Shown: one piece after another, positions 34,940-44,003 of the stretch
Layout of the letters: each line of letters begins with the position of its first letter
Position numbering within the stretch: the first letter of the stretch is position 1
NCBI GenBank assembly: GCA_021791875.1
Contig: JAJYVU010000026.1
Coordinates: 1-44,003, forward strand
Source: Acidobacteriota bacterium
Lineage (GTDB): Bacteria > Acidobacteriota > Terriglobia > Terriglobales > Acidobacteriaceae
Length of the DNA stretch: 44,003 nucleotides
Reading direction: 5' to 3'
Notes under the pieces: model-generated
Told to the model about the DNA's origin: nothing
The model's database searches: none
The model's input: the letters and a program-made list of their open reading frames with translations, nothing else
Translations under genes and position numbers: made by a program

Positions 34940-36403
34940 TTGTCGAGTGGCACCGGGGTGCAGGGAGAGGGATGCAACGGCGCCGGGATGGGTGCGGAGG
35001 CCGAGATGGTCTTTAAGAATCGTGAAGATGCGGGATGGCAACTGGCCAGGAAGCTGGCCGTGTATGCAGGGCGCAAGGACGTGATCGTATTGGGGATTCC
35101 GCGCGGCGGAGTGGAGGTTGCGTTTCCGGTTGCACAGGCGCTAGGTGTGCCGATGGATATCTTCTTGTCGAAGAAGCTGGGTGTTCCAGGGCAGGAGGAG
35201 CTCGCGTTCGGGGCAGTGGCGGCGGACGGAAGCCGTTACGTGAATGAGCGGATCGTGGCAGTGGCGGGAATCGAAGATGAGGAGATGGAGCGGATAACAT
35301 CCGCGACGTTGAAGACACTGCGGGAGCGCGAGACGCGGTTTCGGGCTGGTCGTGGGCCGCTGGATGTGACGGGACAGACTGTGATCCTGGTAGACGACGG
35401 GATTGCCACGGGAGCGAGCATGGAGGCTGCGGTGCAGATGTTGAAAAAGATGGGACCGGCGCGGCTGGTGGTTGCGTTTCCGGTTGCTCCCGTGGGGATT
35501 TCTGCGCGATTGCGGCGAGAAGTGGACGAGGTGGTGTGCCTGGAAGAAGAGCCGGATTTCTTCGCGGTGGGGCAGTTTTACCGAGACTTTTCGCAGGTTT
35601 CGGATGAGGAAGTAATCGATCTGATGAAAAAGGCAGAGGAGACAGTTGCGACCGATGCAGGCGCGAATCCGATGGCGCTGGCAGATGCGGCGGAAAATGA
35701 TCCGCCAGCGGCTAAGAGCGAGGAGACGGAAGTAAGGATTCAGATGGGTGGCCTGACGCTGGAGGGTGTGCTGCATCTGCCACAGAACTGCGTCGGGGTG
35801 GTGCTGTTTGCGCATGGGAGCGGGAGCAGCCGGTTCAGTCCGCGAAACCGTTACGTGGCGAAGGTGTTGCAGCAGAGGCAGATTGGGACGCTGCTGTTTG
35901 ACCTGCTGACGCGCGAAGAAGAGCAGGAGGATGAATGGACGGCGCGGATCCGGTTTGATATTCCGCTCCTGGCCGAGCGGATGGAGGGCGCGACGCAGTG
36001 GCTGGAGGGCTATTTAGGAAGCCGGAATCTGCCGTTTGGGTATTTTGGGGCGAGCACCGGCGCGGCGGCGGCACTGGTGGCGGCGGCGAAGCTGCCGGAC
36101 AAGGTGGGGGCCATTGTTTCGCGGGGTGGCAGGCCGGATCTGGCGGGAGATGCGCTGGAACATGTGCAGGTGCCCACCCTGCTGCTGGTGGGCGGACTGG
36201 ACGATGTGGTGATCGGGCTGAATGAAGAAGCTCTTGCCAGGCTAAGGTGCGAAAAAAAGTTGCAGATTATTCCGGGCGCGACGCACTTGTTTGAGGAGCC
36301 GGGAACGCTGGAGGCTGTCGCCGAGGCGGCGGCTGCGTGGTTCATTCGGCATCTGGGGACTCGGCGCGCAAGCAGTCCTGCTTTCAGCGCATTTCGGTTG
36401 TGA
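34940..36403 (+). CDS. Phosphoribosyltransferase / alpha-beta hydrolase fusion
   Basis: A 487-aa two-domain protein. Residues about 25-235 are a type I phosphoribosyltransferase-like domain with the PRPP loop VILVDDGIATGAS (about 147-159). Residues about 265-475 are an alpha/beta (dienelactone hydrolase-like) hydrolase with an HGSGSSRFSPRN oxyanion region, nucleophile elbow GASTG (about 370), GLDDVV acid region (about 419) and GATHLFEEPG with the histidine (about 446). An acidic alanine-rich linker joins them. Both active sites look intact. The start is TTG with AGGAAGAG upstream; ATGs at 34988 or 35006 are alternatives. The substrate is unknown. It stands alone, convergent with the Nudix gene. 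Confidence 0.88.
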   Translation: MSSGTGVQGEGCNGAGMGAEAEMVFKNREDAGWQLARKLAVYAGRKDVIVLGIPRGGVEVAFPVAQALGVPMDIFLSKKLGVPGQEELAFGAVAADGSRYVNERIVAVAGIEDEEMERITSATLKTLRERETRFRAGRGPLDVTGQTVILVDDGIATGASMEAAVQMLKKMGPARLVVAFPVAPVGISARLRREVDEVVCLEEEPDFFAVGQFYRDFSQVSDEEVIDLMKKAEETVATDAGANPMALADAAENDPPAAKSEETEVRIQMGGLTLEGVLHLPQNCVGVVLFAHGSGSSRFSPRNRYVAKVLQQRQIGTLLFDLLTREEEQEDEWTARIRFDIPLLAERMEGATQWLEGYLGSRNLPFGYFGASTGAAAALVAAAKLPDKVGAIVSRGGRPDLAGDALEHVQVPTLLLVGGLDDVVIGLNEEALARLRCEKKLQIIPGATHLFEEPGTLEAVAEAAAAWFIRHLGTRRASSPAFSAFRL

Positions 36404-36433
36404 GGGGACGGGATTCTTCGGATGGGTTGAGCG

Positions 36434-36865
36434 TTAGAGCAGCTTTCCGGCGGCGAGGTCGCGGATGAGCTCGCGGTCGGCGGCGAGGAAGTCGTATTCG
36501 GGCAGGGTGTGGAGCTGGGTCCAGCGGAAGTCGTGGAAGATCCGATTGGTGAGCTCGCCCTCGAAGCTGTGGACGGCGAAGAATTGCAGATCGACCGCGC
36601 CGCCGTTGCGGTAGTTGTGTCGGACATGAGCGACGCGGACGCCGATGGAAGCGCGGATGCCGAGTTCTTCGTCGAGCTCGCGGCGGAGGGCTTCTTCCGG
36701 GGACTCGCCAGGTTCGATTTTGCCGCCGGGGAACTCCCACTTGAGGCTCATGGGTTGATCAGGACGGCGCTGGCAGACGAGCACTTCGCTGCCGCGCAGG
36801 ATCAACGCGGCCACCACGTAGCGGATGGTCCGGTTGGCGTTGCGGCTGGCATCGTATTCGGTCAA
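36434..36865 (-). CDS. Nudix hydrolase, MutT-like (8-oxo-dGTP diphosphatase family)
   Basis: A 143-aa pyrophosphohydrolase. The Nudix box GGKIEPGESPEEALRRELDE followed by ELGI is complete (GX5EX7REUXEEXGU), at about residues 47-70. The preceding VLVCQRRPDQPMSLKWEFPG segment and the length fit MutT-type house-cleaning enzymes that remove oxidised nucleotides, although other nucleotide substrates are possible. It follows the BtuF-like gene by 33 bases on the same strand. Confidence 0.9.
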   Translation of the reverse strand: MTEYDASRNANRTIRYVVAALILRGSEVLVCQRRPDQPMSLKWEFPGGKIEPGESPEEALRRELDEELGIRASIGVRVAHVRHNYRNGGAVDLQFFAVHSFEGELTNRIFHDFRWTQLHTLPEYDFLAADRELIRDLAAGKLL

Positions 36866-36898
36866 AGCGAGATCCTCTGTAAACTTTATGTTCTTTTT

Positions 36899-37708
36899 TT
36901 ACAGCATATTGAGGCGTCGGAGGTCATCGGGGGAATTGGGCGGATCAAAAGCGTCAGGGTGCAGGGCGGCAGCGATGGCGTGGAGACCGCGCAGGAGCGT
37001 GGGCGCGGGTGTGTTGAGCCATTCGTCGCGGATGCAATAGACACGGCGATTGCGGACGGCGCGGAGGGAGTGCCAGTGACGCTGCTCGACGATGCGTTCG
37101 AGGGGGACGCGAGAGCCGGCGCCGCACCAAGCGGCGAGGATGACGTCGGGATCGGCAGCGGCGACGACTTCGGGCGTGGTCGTGGCACCGGGCAAGCCGA
37201 TGAATTCGCCGCCGGCGGCTTCCACTAGTTCGCGGACCCAAAACTGCGAGTGGATGAGGGGTTTGCCCCATTCTTCGCAATAGACGCGCGGGCGGGCCAG
37301 CGAAGCGGCGCGGGTGCGCACGGAGGCGATGGCGGACTGCATTTCGGCGATGACGGATTCGGCCTGTGTGGAGGCGTTGGAGAGAGCACCGATGAGGCGG
37401 ATGTCGTTGTAGATGTCTGCGAGGGAATGAGGCGCGAGGAGCAAGACGGGGACGCCGGATTGGAGGATGGCGGTAAGGGATTCCTGGCGGTAGGGAACGG
37501 ACGTGAGGACAAGATCGGGGCGGAGCGGAAGGAGTTCCTCGGCCTTGGTGGACCAGGAGTCGTGGACGACGGGGAGATTGCGAGAGGCGAGCGCGGGGAC
37601 GACTTCCAGACAGTATTTGGTGCAGGCGCAAAGGTAGTCGACTCGGTCGAGGCGGTTGAGGATGACGGAGATGCTGGGCTGAAGCGAGAGCAGACGCACT
37701 GCCAGCAA
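36899..37708 (-). CDS. BtuF-like substrate-binding protein without signal peptide
   Basis: A 269-aa protein of the cobalamin/iron-siderophore binding-protein fold (type III periplasmic-binding). RLLSLQPSISVILNRLD at the N-terminus replaces the usual RIVSLAPSxTE start. RPDLVLTS and AAADPDVILAAWCGAG match the two lobe motifs. There is no signal peptide or lipobox, so it should stay in the cytoplasm, and no ABC permease or ATPase is adjacent. The start is uncertain: TTG at 37708 or GTG at 37699, neither with a ribosome site. It lies 62 bases after the HAD phosphatase gene. A cobamide-related role is possible but not shown. Confidence 0.82.
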   Translation of the reverse strand: MLAVRLLSLQPSISVILNRLDRVDYLCACTKYCLEVVPALASRNLPVVHDSWSTKAEELLPLRPDLVLTSVPYRQESLTAILQSGVPVLLLAPHSLADIYNDIRLIGALSNASTQAESVIAEMQSAIASVRTRAASLARPRVYCEEWGKPLIHSQFWVRELVEAAGGEFIGLPGATTTPEVVAAADPDVILAAWCGAGSRVPLERIVEQRHWHSLRAVRNRRVYCIRDEWLNTPAPTLLRGLHAIAAALHPDAFDPPNSPDDLRRLNML

Positions 37709-37770
37709 GTTAGCAGATTGGGCGTATGGCGGAGGACGAGAGGATTCGAGGTGGCTTCCGCTGATCTACT

Positions 37771-38514
37771 TCAGGCTCTGTGGTCGGTCCAGACGGATTC
37801 GGGGTAGAAGACGGGCCAGCCGTGCGTGGCGGCGATATCGATCAGGGCCGGGGATGGGTTGACGGGGAAGGCACGGCGCGCAATTTGGAGCATGGCGGCG
37901 TCGTGGATAGAGTTGCCGAAGACGGCGTCGGGGTGGGGAATGCCGGCGCGGCGAAGGGATTCGGCCTTGCCTTCGTCGGTAGGGACGTCGATGAGTTTGC
38001 TGGTGACGATGCCGTTTTCAACTTCGACGCAGGCGGCGAGAACGCGGCTGGCGGGAAGGTCGAAGCGCTTGACGCCTTCTTCAATGACCCAGTTGTTGGT
38101 AGAGCTGACGGCCCAGATTTCCGTGCCCTGTTGCTGGAGTTTTGTGACGAGGGCCCGGAGTTCGGGGAAGATTTGGGCGTCGATATGGGTGCGGAAGTAC
38201 TCGGCAGCAGCACGGCGGAGTTCGTCTTCGTGGAGGCCGTTGTAGACCTGGACCATTTCGCCGCAGATGGCCAGCTCTGAGACTTCGCCCTGGCGATAGA
38301 GGCGATGGCGGGAGTCGATCCAGTCGGAGGCGTTGCGGGAGAGCAGGCCTACGTCCATGGTCCAAGTCATGAAGCCGATGCCCGCGTCGCCGGTCCAGAG
38401 GGTGCCGTCGCAATCAAAGACCGCGGTGCGGGGTTGGGCGGCGAGGACTTCGGCTTCGAATTGCAAGGGCGTGAGACGGGCGGGCATGGCGGAATTGGAT
38501 GGGGAATCGGTCAA
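37771..38514 (-). CDS. HAD-superfamily phosphatase, phosphoserine phosphatase-like (IB)
   Basis: A 247-aa cytoplasmic phosphatase. Motif I is AVFDCDGTLW (nucleophile Asp), motif II VSSTNNWV, the motif III lysine lies in the DEGKAESLRR region, and motif IV is AVFGNSIHDAAML. A helical cap lies between motifs I and II. It fits subclass IB (SerB-like), but the substrate is not certain. I chose a TTG start at 38514 because GGAGGAG (38524-38530) lies nine bases upstream. ATGs at 38571 and 38487 have no ribosome site. It is the first of three same-strand genes, with the BtuF-like and Nudix genes. Confidence 0.87.
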   Translation of the reverse strand: MTDSPSNSAMPARLTPLQFEAEVLAAQPRTAVFDCDGTLWTGDAGIGFMTWTMDVGLLSRNASDWIDSRHRLYRQGEVSELAICGEMVQVYNGLHEDELRRAAAEYFRTHIDAQIFPELRALVTKLQQQGTEIWAVSSTNNWVIEEGVKRFDLPASRVLAACVEVENGIVTSKLIDVPTDEGKAESLRRAGIPHPDAVFGNSIHDAAMLQIARRAFPVNPSPALIDIAATHGWPVFYPESVWTDHRA

Positions 38515-38622
38515 GTGGGAAAACTCCTCCAGTTGCTTATATTTTGCGGGATGGGGAGGGAAAATGCACACGCGGCGGGCATGGGGAGTCTGGGCTGTCG
38601 AAGTTGGTACGTTTACGCGGGA

Positions 38623-39579
38623 ATGAGCGACGGGACTGGCGAAGTTTTCGATAATGAGGCTGTGGCGGCGACTCGCACGACCGAATTGATTCGCGAATAC
38701 ATGACCTACCTGCGCGTGGAGAAGGGGCTGCGGCCTTTGAGCTGCGCGGCGTATGAGCGGGACCTGCTCCAGTTTGCAGAGTATCTGGAGGGTGTGAATA
38801 CGGGGTTACTGGATGCGCGGCCGGAGCATATTTCGGAATTTGTGCAGCATTTAGGGCGACATGGTGTGGAGTCGCGGTCGGCGGCGCGGAAGCTGAGCTG
38901 CCTGCGCGGGTTCTACAAGTGGCTGATTCTGGACAAGAGGATTGCGCGCGATCCGACGCTGCATCAGGACTCGCCATCGGCGTGGAAAGTGCTGCCGAAG
39001 GCGCTGGCTCCGGAAGAGATGGCCACGATGCTGGAGCAGGCGAAGCTGGCGGCGGAGCATCCTGTGGGGCGCGCTGGCGCGGACGCAGCGGCGCTGCGGG
39101 ACCGGGCAATTCTGGAGCTGCTGTATGCGGGCGGTTTGCGGGTCTCAGAGCTGACGGGGCTGCGGGTGGCGGATTTGAACCTGGATGCAGGCCGGGCGCT
39201 GGTGCGCGGCAAGGGTGATAAGGAACGGGTGGTTCCGCTGGGCGAGCCGGCCGTGCAAGCGCTGGCGGAGTATCTGGAGCGCGGACGGCCGGTGCTGGCG
39301 AGGCATGGGCGCGGGGCGGAGAGCGCGTTGTTTCTGTCGGCGCGCGGGAGGCGGCTGACGCGGGGATGGGTGTGGCAACTGGTGCGGCGGTATGGGGCGA
39401 GTCCGCACATGCTGCGGCACAGCGCGGCGACGCACATGGTGGAACATGGCGCGGATTTGAGGACGGTGCAGACGTTCCTGGGGCATGCGGATATTTCAAC
39501 GACCCAGGTGTACACGCACGTTGCGCTGGGGCATCTGAAGGCGGAGCACAGGAAGTTTCATCCGCGAGGCAGGCGATGA
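38623..39579 (+). CDS. Tyrosine recombinase, XerC/XerD family (first of pair)
   Basis: A 318-aa site-specific recombinase. The N-terminal SAM-like core-binding domain (residues 15-105, [20 protein letters not shown]) is followed by the catalytic domain with the full set: Arg in [12 protein letters not shown], Lys in [12 protein letters not shown], HxxR in [11 protein letters not shown], His in [10 protein letters not shown] and the nucleophile in QVYTHV. Length and motifs fit the Xer proteins that resolve chromosome dimers at dif. Which one it is (C or D) cannot be settled by eye. The ATG at 38623 is my choice. The stop overlaps the next recombinase by four bases (ATGA). Confidence 0.94.
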   Translation: MSDGTGEVFDNEAVAATRTTELIREYMTYLRVEKGLRPLSCAAYERDLLQFAEYLEGVNTGLLDARPEHISEFVQHLGRHGVESRSAARKLSCLRGFYKWLILDKRIARDPTLHQDSPSAWKVLPKALAPEEMATMLEQAKLAAEHPVGRAGADAAALRDRAILELLYAGGLRVSELTGLRVADLNLDAGRALVRGKGDKERVVPLGEPAVQALAEYLERGRPVLARHGRGAESALFLSARGRRLTRGWVWQLVRRYGASPHMLRHSAATHMVEHGADLRTVQTFLGHADISTTQVYTHVALGHLKAEHRKFHPRGRR

Positions 39580-40520
39580 GCGAGGAAAGGGCACAGGTGC
39601 GGGGGGCGATGGCGCTGCGGGCGGATGCTTTTCTGGCGGCGATGGCACATGAGCGGGGCTGCTCGCCGCATACGCTGCGAGCCTACAGGCGGGAGTTGGA
39701 GGACTTCACGGCGTTTGCGCAGAGATTGCTGGGCGAGGATGCAACGGTGGGGCGGCTGGAGCATACGCATATCCGGGCATACCTGGGCGAGTTGTACGAG
39801 CGGGGCTTGTCGAAGGCGTCGGTGGCGCGGGCGCTGGCGGCGATCCGGTCATGGTGCAAATGGCTGGCGCGGCATGGGGAGATGGAGCAAAGCCCGGCGG
39901 CGCTGGTGGCGACGCCGAAGTTATCGAAGCACCTGCCGCGGGTTCCAACGATAGAAGAGATGAACCGGATGGTCGACGCCAGGGCTGATGAGGCGGCGGC
40001 GTGGCCGGCGCGGGACAAGCTGATTCTGGAACTGCTGTATGGGTGCGGGATTCGGAACGCGGAGTTGGTGGGGATTGATCTGAAGGATATTCAGTGGGCG
40101 AATGAGGTGATCCTGGTGCGCGGTAAGGGGCGCAAAGAACGGTATGTTCCGCTGGGCGATGCGGCGGCGGAGGCGATGCGGACATACTTGCCGGAGCGCG
40201 GGCAGAAGCTTGCGGCGATGGGGAAGGATTCGCCGGCGTTGCTGTTGAATGCGCGCGGCAGAGGGACTGGCCGGCTGACGACGCGTAGCGTGGGGCGCAT
40301 TGTGAAGCGGCTGGCGGTGGCGCAGGGGCTGCCTGCGGAGGTGCATCCGCACACGCTGCGGCATGCCTTTGGGACGCACATGCTGGAGGAGGGTGCGGAT
40401 CTGCGGGCGATCCAGGAACTGTTGGGGCACGAGCGGCTTTCGACGACGCAGCGGTATACGCAACTTACGGTAGGGCAGGTGGAGGCGGTGTACGACCGGA
40501 CGCATCCGCGGGCGAGGTGA
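39576..40520 (+). CDS. Tyrosine recombinase, XerC/XerD family (second of pair)
   Basis: A 314-aa recombinase partner. The core-binding domain is residues 15-105 ([18 protein letters not shown]). Catalytic residues are Arg in [13 protein letters not shown], Lys in [12 protein letters not shown], HxxR in [14 protein letters not shown], His in [11 protein letters not shown] and Tyr in [26 protein letters not shown] is a strong XerC/XerD signature. Its ATG overlaps the previous recombinase stop, so the pair is made together, which fits a heterotetramer acting at one dif site. secA follows after 149 bases that hold no gene. Confidence 0.95.
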   Translation: MSEERAQVRGAMALRADAFLAAMAHERGCSPHTLRAYRRELEDFTAFAQRLLGEDATVGRLEHTHIRAYLGELYERGLSKASVARALAAIRSWCKWLARHGEMEQSPAALVATPKLSKHLPRVPTIEEMNRMVDARADEAAAWPARDKLILELLYGCGIRNAELVGIDLKDIQWANEVILVRGKGRKERYVPLGDAAAEAMRTYLPERGQKLAAMGKDSPALLLNARGRGTGRLTTRSVGRIVKRLAVAQGLPAEVHPHTLRHAFGTHMLEEGADLRAIQELLGHERLSTTQRYTQLTVGQVEAVYDRTHPRAR

Positions 40521-40669
40521 CAGTGGCACGATTGCTCGCCAATAGCTGCCGATTCAACAGAAACTCAGGGCTCTTGCTTGGAAATGTTTGATATAGCGTG
40601 ACAGACGGGGCCAGCGTCGGGGCTGCATTCTGCCTGAACGGTTACACTAGAAGATGAGGAAATATCGTT

Positions 40670-43666
40670 TTGATCGGTAGCGCAATCACCAAAGTATTCG
40701 GAACCAGCAACGAGCGGGCCGTGAAGCGGCTAGTGCCCTATGTGCAGGAAATAGGCGCGCTCGAGCCGGAGATGCAGAAGCTCTCGGACGAAGAGCTGAA
40801 GGCAAAGACACAGGAATTTCGGGCGCGGATTGCCAAGGAACTGGAAGGCATCGAAGACGAGGACGAACGCGCGAAGGTCGAGAAGGAAGTGCTCGACGAG
40901 ATTTTGCCGGAGGCCTTTGCGGTGGTGCGCGAAGCGGGCCGACGCGTGCTGCAGATGCGGCACTTCGACGTGCAGCTGATTGGCGGCATTGTTCTGCACC
41001 AGGGCAAGATTGCTGAAATGAAGACCGGCGAAGGTAAGACGCTGGTGGCAACGCTGCCGTGCTATCTAAATGCGCTGGCCGGACACGGTGTCCATGTGGT
41101 GACGGTGAACGACTACCTGGCCAAGCGCGACGCCGAATGGATGGGCAAGATTTACGAATTTCTGGGGCTGACAGTCGGCGTGATCGTGCACGATCTGGAC
41201 GATGATCAGCGCAAGCAGGCGTACGGCGCGGATATCACTTACGGGACAAACAACGAATTCGGATTCGACTACCTGCGCGACAACATGAAGTTCGACCTCA
41301 AGGATTGCGTGCAGCGCAGGCACTACTTCTCGATAGTGGACGAAGTGGATTCGATTCTGATTGACGAAGCACGAACGCCGCTGATCATTTCCGGGCCGAC
41401 CGATCAGACGACAGACAAGTATGCGCGCGTGAACCGGATCATTCCATCGCTGGAAGAGGGCGAGGAGATTGAGAAGGGCGAAGAGAAGATTCTGACCGGC
41501 GATTATGTCGTTGATGAGAAGCACAAGACGATCTCTGTGAGCGATGAGGGCTGGGAGAAGATTGAAAAGCTGCTTGGTATTGGCAACATTGCCGATCCGG
41601 AGAACTGGGAACTGAAGCACCACGTCGAAACGGCGATCAAGGCGCACTCGCTGTACAAGCGCGATGTGCAGTACGTTGTGAAAGACGGAGAAGTCATCAT
41701 CGTGGACGAGTTCACGGGACGACTGATGCCGGGCCGGCGGTGGTCGGATGGTTTGCATCAGGCGGTGGAAGCCAAGGAGGGTGTGAATATCCGCCGCGAG
41801 GACCAGACGCTGGCGACGATTACCTTCCAGAATTATTTTCGCCTGTATAAGAAGCTGGCGGGCATGACGGGTACGGCGGAGACCGAAGCGGCAGAATTCG
41901 ACAAGATTTACAAGCTGGAGATCGTGGTGATTCCGACGAACCGGACGCTGCTGCGGAAAGAGCACCCGGATGTGGTGTACCGGACGGCGAAGGAAAAGTA
42001 CTTTGCGGTTGCCGATGACATTGAAAAGCTGCACAAGGATGGGCAGCCCGTGCTGGTGGGTACGACTTCGATTGAGAAGTCAGAAGTGATTTCGCAGATT
42101 CTGGCCAAGAAGGGCGTGAAGCACGTCGTACTGAACGCGAAGTACCATGAGCGCGAAGCCGAGATTGTGGCGCAGGCAGGCCGGTTGGGAATGGTGACCA
42201 TCGCAACGAACATGGCCGGCCGCGGCACGGACATTCTGCTGGGCGGCAATGCGGAGTTCATGGCCAAGCAGGAACTGATGAAGAAGGGCCTGGCCCGTTC
42301 GATCAGTCCGGCAGAGGGCGCGATCAACCCGATGGCGGCGCAGGGGATGCTGCGTTTTTACTACCAGGGGCAGGAGTTTGAGACCACGCAGGAGGCGTGG
42401 GACAAGACCCTGGGGCAGCACAACGAGACGGTCGCGAAGGAACGCGAGGGAGTGATCGCGGCTGGCGGGTTGTTCATCATGGGCACGGAGCGGCATGAGT
42501 CGCGGCGGGTGGACAACCAGCTGCGAGGCCGCGCGGGACGCCAGGGCGATCCCGGCGCTTCGCGGTTTTATCTGTCACTGGAAGACGACCTGATGCGCAT
42601 TTTTGCGCGCGAATGGGTTTCGACGCTGCTGCAGCGGCTGGGCATGGAAGAAGGCGTGCCGATTGAGTCGAAGATGATCTCAAACCGCATCGAGAAGGCG
42701 CAGATGGCGGTGGAAGGACAGAACTTCGAGGCCCGCAAACACCTGCTTGAATATGACGACGTGATGAACAAGCAGCGCGAGGCCGTGTACGGTTTGCGGC
42801 GCCAACTACTGGAAGGACTGGACCAGAAGGAACTGATCGTCGAGGATTATGTTCCGAATATCCTGAGTAACATTCTGGACGAGACAACTCCGGAAAAGCT
42901 GCATGCCGACCAGTGGGACTGGGACAAACTGCACGAGAAGCTGGTAAGCCACTTCGGTTTCGACTACAAGGCAGAGGAGCTGGACGTTGTCGACCTGACG
43001 CGGCACGAGCTGGGCGAGCATCTGTTTGAGGCGTTAAAGGAACGTTACGAGGCCAAGGAACAGTTCATTGGCGAAGAGCCGATGCGGTATCACGAACGGA
43101 TGATCATGCTGAGCGTGCTGGATGGTTTGTGGAAAGACCATCTGCTCAACATGGATCATCTGAAGGAAGGCATCGGGTTGCGCGGTTATGGCCAGCAGGA
43201 TCCGCTGGTGGAGTACAAGCGCGAGTCGTTCGACATGTTTGAGGCGATGATGAATCGCTTCCAGGAAGACACGGTCCGGTATCTTTACCTGATGCAGATT
43301 GTTGGACCGGATGGGAAGCCGCTGGAAATTCCGAAGCGGGTACAGCGCGAAGCCGAACCGATGACACTTTCTGGCGGAGGTGCTCCGGTGCGCCACGTGA
43401 GCCACGACGGTATGACGGCGGTGGCGGAACAGGCGGCCTCGACGGTGACGATTCCGACGCGCCAGCCAACGACGACGATCGATGATATTGAGCGTGAGTT
43501 TGAGCGGAAAAAGAAGCGCGAACTGGATCAGGCTCGAATGGCCGGCGTTGCGGATGGCGGCGAGAGTGTGGCGACGCGGCGCGTGGGCGAGAAGGTGGGT
43601 AGGAACGATCCCTGCCCATGCGGTTCGGGCAAGAAGTACAAGAAGTGCCACGGCGCAGATGCCTAA
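40670..43666 (+). CDS. secA: Protein translocase subunit SecA
   Basis: Motor ATPase that drives preproteins through SecYEG. The 998-aa product has Walker [12 protein letters not shown] (about residue 117), [18 protein letters not shown] (the Walker B region), a preprotein cross-linking domain, the second nucleotide-binding domain ([28 protein letters not shown] [18 protein letters not shown]), and the C-terminal zinc motif [14 protein letters not shown] for SecB and ribosome contact. It is about 100 residues longer than E. coli SecA, partly from extra residues in NBD2 (near residues 540-590) and in the C-terminal linker. The start is TTG, with GAGGA about ten bases upstream. A terminator follows at 43691-43718. 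Confidence 0.98.
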   Translation: MIGSAITKVFGTSNERAVKRLVPYVQEIGALEPEMQKLSDEELKAKTQEFRARIAKELEGIEDEDERAKVEKEVLDEILPEAFAVVREAGRRVLQMRHFDVQLIGGIVLHQGKIAEMKTGEGKTLVATLPCYLNALAGHGVHVVTVNDYLAKRDAEWMGKIYEFLGLTVGVIVHDLDDDQRKQAYGADITYGTNNEFGFDYLRDNMKFDLKDCVQRRHYFSIVDEVDSILIDEARTPLIISGPTDQTTDKYARVNRIIPSLEEGEEIEKGEEKILTGDYVVDEKHKTISVSDEGWEKIEKLLGIGNIADPENWELKHHVETAIKAHSLYKRDVQYVVKDGEVIIVDEFTGRLMPGRRWSDGLHQAVEAKEGVNIRREDQTLATITFQNYFRLYKKLAGMTGTAETEAAEFDKIYKLEIVVIPTNRTLLRKEHPDVVYRTAKEKYFAVADDIEKLHKDGQPVLVGTTSIEKSEVISQILAKKGVKHVVLNAKYHEREAEIVAQAGRLGMVTIATNMAGRGTDILLGGNAEFMAKQELMKKGLARSISPAEGAINPMAAQGMLRFYYQGQEFETTQEAWDKTLGQHNETVAKEREGVIAAGGLFIMGTERHESRRVDNQLRGRAGRQGDPGASRFYLSLEDDLMRIFAREWVSTLLQRLGMEEGVPIESKMISNRIEKAQMAVEGQNFEARKHLLEYDDVMNKQREAVYGLRRQLLEGLDQKELIVEDYVPNILSNILDETTPEKLHADQWDWDKLHEKLVSHFGFDYKAEELDVVDLTRHELGEHLFEALKERYEAKEQFIGEEPMRYHERMIMLSVLDGLWKDHLLNMDHLKEGIGLRGYGQQDPLVEYKRESFDMFEAMMNRFQEDTVRYLYLMQIVGPDGKPLEIPKRVQREAEPMTLSGGGAPVRHVSHDGMTAVAEQAASTVTIPTRQPTTTIDDIEREFERKKKRELDQARMAGVADGGESVATRRVGEKVGRNDPCPCGSGKKYKKCHGADA

Positions 43667-43690
43667 GGGGAAGGCAGTTGAAAAAAGTTG

Positions 43691-43718
43691 GGGCAGAGCT
43701 TGCGGCTCTGCCCTTTTT
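43691..43718 (+). terminator. Rho-independent terminator after secA
   Basis: A perfect 9-bp stem (GGGCAGAGC at 43691-43699 with GCTCTGCCC at 43705-43713, loop TTGCG) is followed by TTTTT. An A-run just before the stem could support use in the opposite direction as well. Confidence 0.9.
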
Positions 43719-43719
43719 G

Positions 43720-44003
43720 CATGCCGGGGAGGCGATGCGAGGAGGCTGTGCGAGGTGCGAATCCATGACCTAGAGCCTTTTCACTGATGCTAAGAGGTGT
43801 CCTGGATCGATCCGGTGTGGTCGTTCTTTGATGGAAGGTCCACGCCAACTTCCTCGTTCTCCCTACACCTTCAGTGAAAATGCTCGAGATTCGCGACACA
43901 GAAGTCATCGGCGCTGGGCTCGCAAGCTTTAGAACTGGTCTCATAAATAGCGTGGCGGCTTCGACGACAAGTATGAGCCCCGCTTCGATGGCGGATCTCA
44001 GTA
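43720..44003. other. Unassigned lower-GC end of window
   Basis: The last 280 bases are clearly lower in GC than the rest. A 93-codon minus-strand frame (43944 to 43663) overlaps the secA terminator and end and is not convincing as a gene. I do not recognise any product on either strand. It could be the edge of an acquired or degenerate element continuing past the window. Confidence 0.3.

Noticed and set aside
43663..43944. 93-codon minus-strand frame after secA
   Set aside because: It covers the secA terminator and the end of secA and has no recognisable domain or ribosome site.

Overview
The window looks like chromosome of a high-GC acidobacterium, probably class Terriglobia (Acidobacteriaceae-like). 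This is an inference from the protein flavour, the abundant GTG/TTG starts, and short dispersed repeats of the kind that read as CHPERSEGS in one frame. It has no rRNA, tRNA, CRISPR array, prophage or complete insertion sequence that I can see. Most genes are housekeeping genes in short operons.

Layout. 1-3650 (minus): trigger factor, clpP and clpX, ending in a hairpin. 3953-5212 (plus): a cation/proton antiporter. 5218-5679: the 3' ends of two once-divergent genes, an ECF41/SigJ-type sigma factor and a carboxymuconolactone decarboxylase-family protein, apparently joined by a deletion. 5736-7150 (minus): an SPFH protein and its coupled partner. 7529-9100: an EmrB-type efflux pump. 9303-11966 (minus): beta-carbonic anhydrase, a secreted netrin-like protein and an S1/P1 nuclease. 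12104-13686 (plus): a deoxyhypusine synthase homologue and an Hpt protein. 13718-14887 (minus): a two-TM ion channel. 14978-17972 (plus): DUF2905, xseA and glmM. 18088-25834 (minus): polA, a DUF5677 protein, queA, a DUF374 acyltransferase and a NatAB-like ABC exporter. 26021-32732 (plus): recG, a methyltransferase, pyruvoyl-dependent arginine decarboxylase, aguB, aguA, an orphan Imm53 immunity gene and tadA. 32777-34741 (minus): an atypical pyruvate kinase homologue. 34940-36403 (plus): a phosphoribosyltransferase/hydrolase fusion. 36434-38514 (minus): HAD phosphatase, BtuF-like protein and Nudix hydrolase. 38623-43666 (plus): two overlapping Xer recombinases and secA.

How the genes work together. 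The clearest pathway is arginine to agmatine (archaeal-type pyruvoyl enzyme), to N-carbamoylputrescine (AguA), to putrescine (AguB), all within 2.7 kb. A deoxyhypusine synthase-like protein 17 kb away keeps the catalytic lysine and may use polyamines. Tig, ClpP and ClpX form a folding and proteolysis unit. XseA, RecG, PolA and the Xer pair serve DNA maintenance.

The most unusual items are the sigma/decarboxylase deletion scar, the arginine-to-putrescine cluster with its embedded immunity gene, a palindromic-repeat-like insertion inside recG, the His-rich trigger factor, the pyruvate kinase homologue without a C-terminal domain, and the phosphoribosyltransferase/hydrolase fusion. I found no wholly new multi-gene defence or mobile system.
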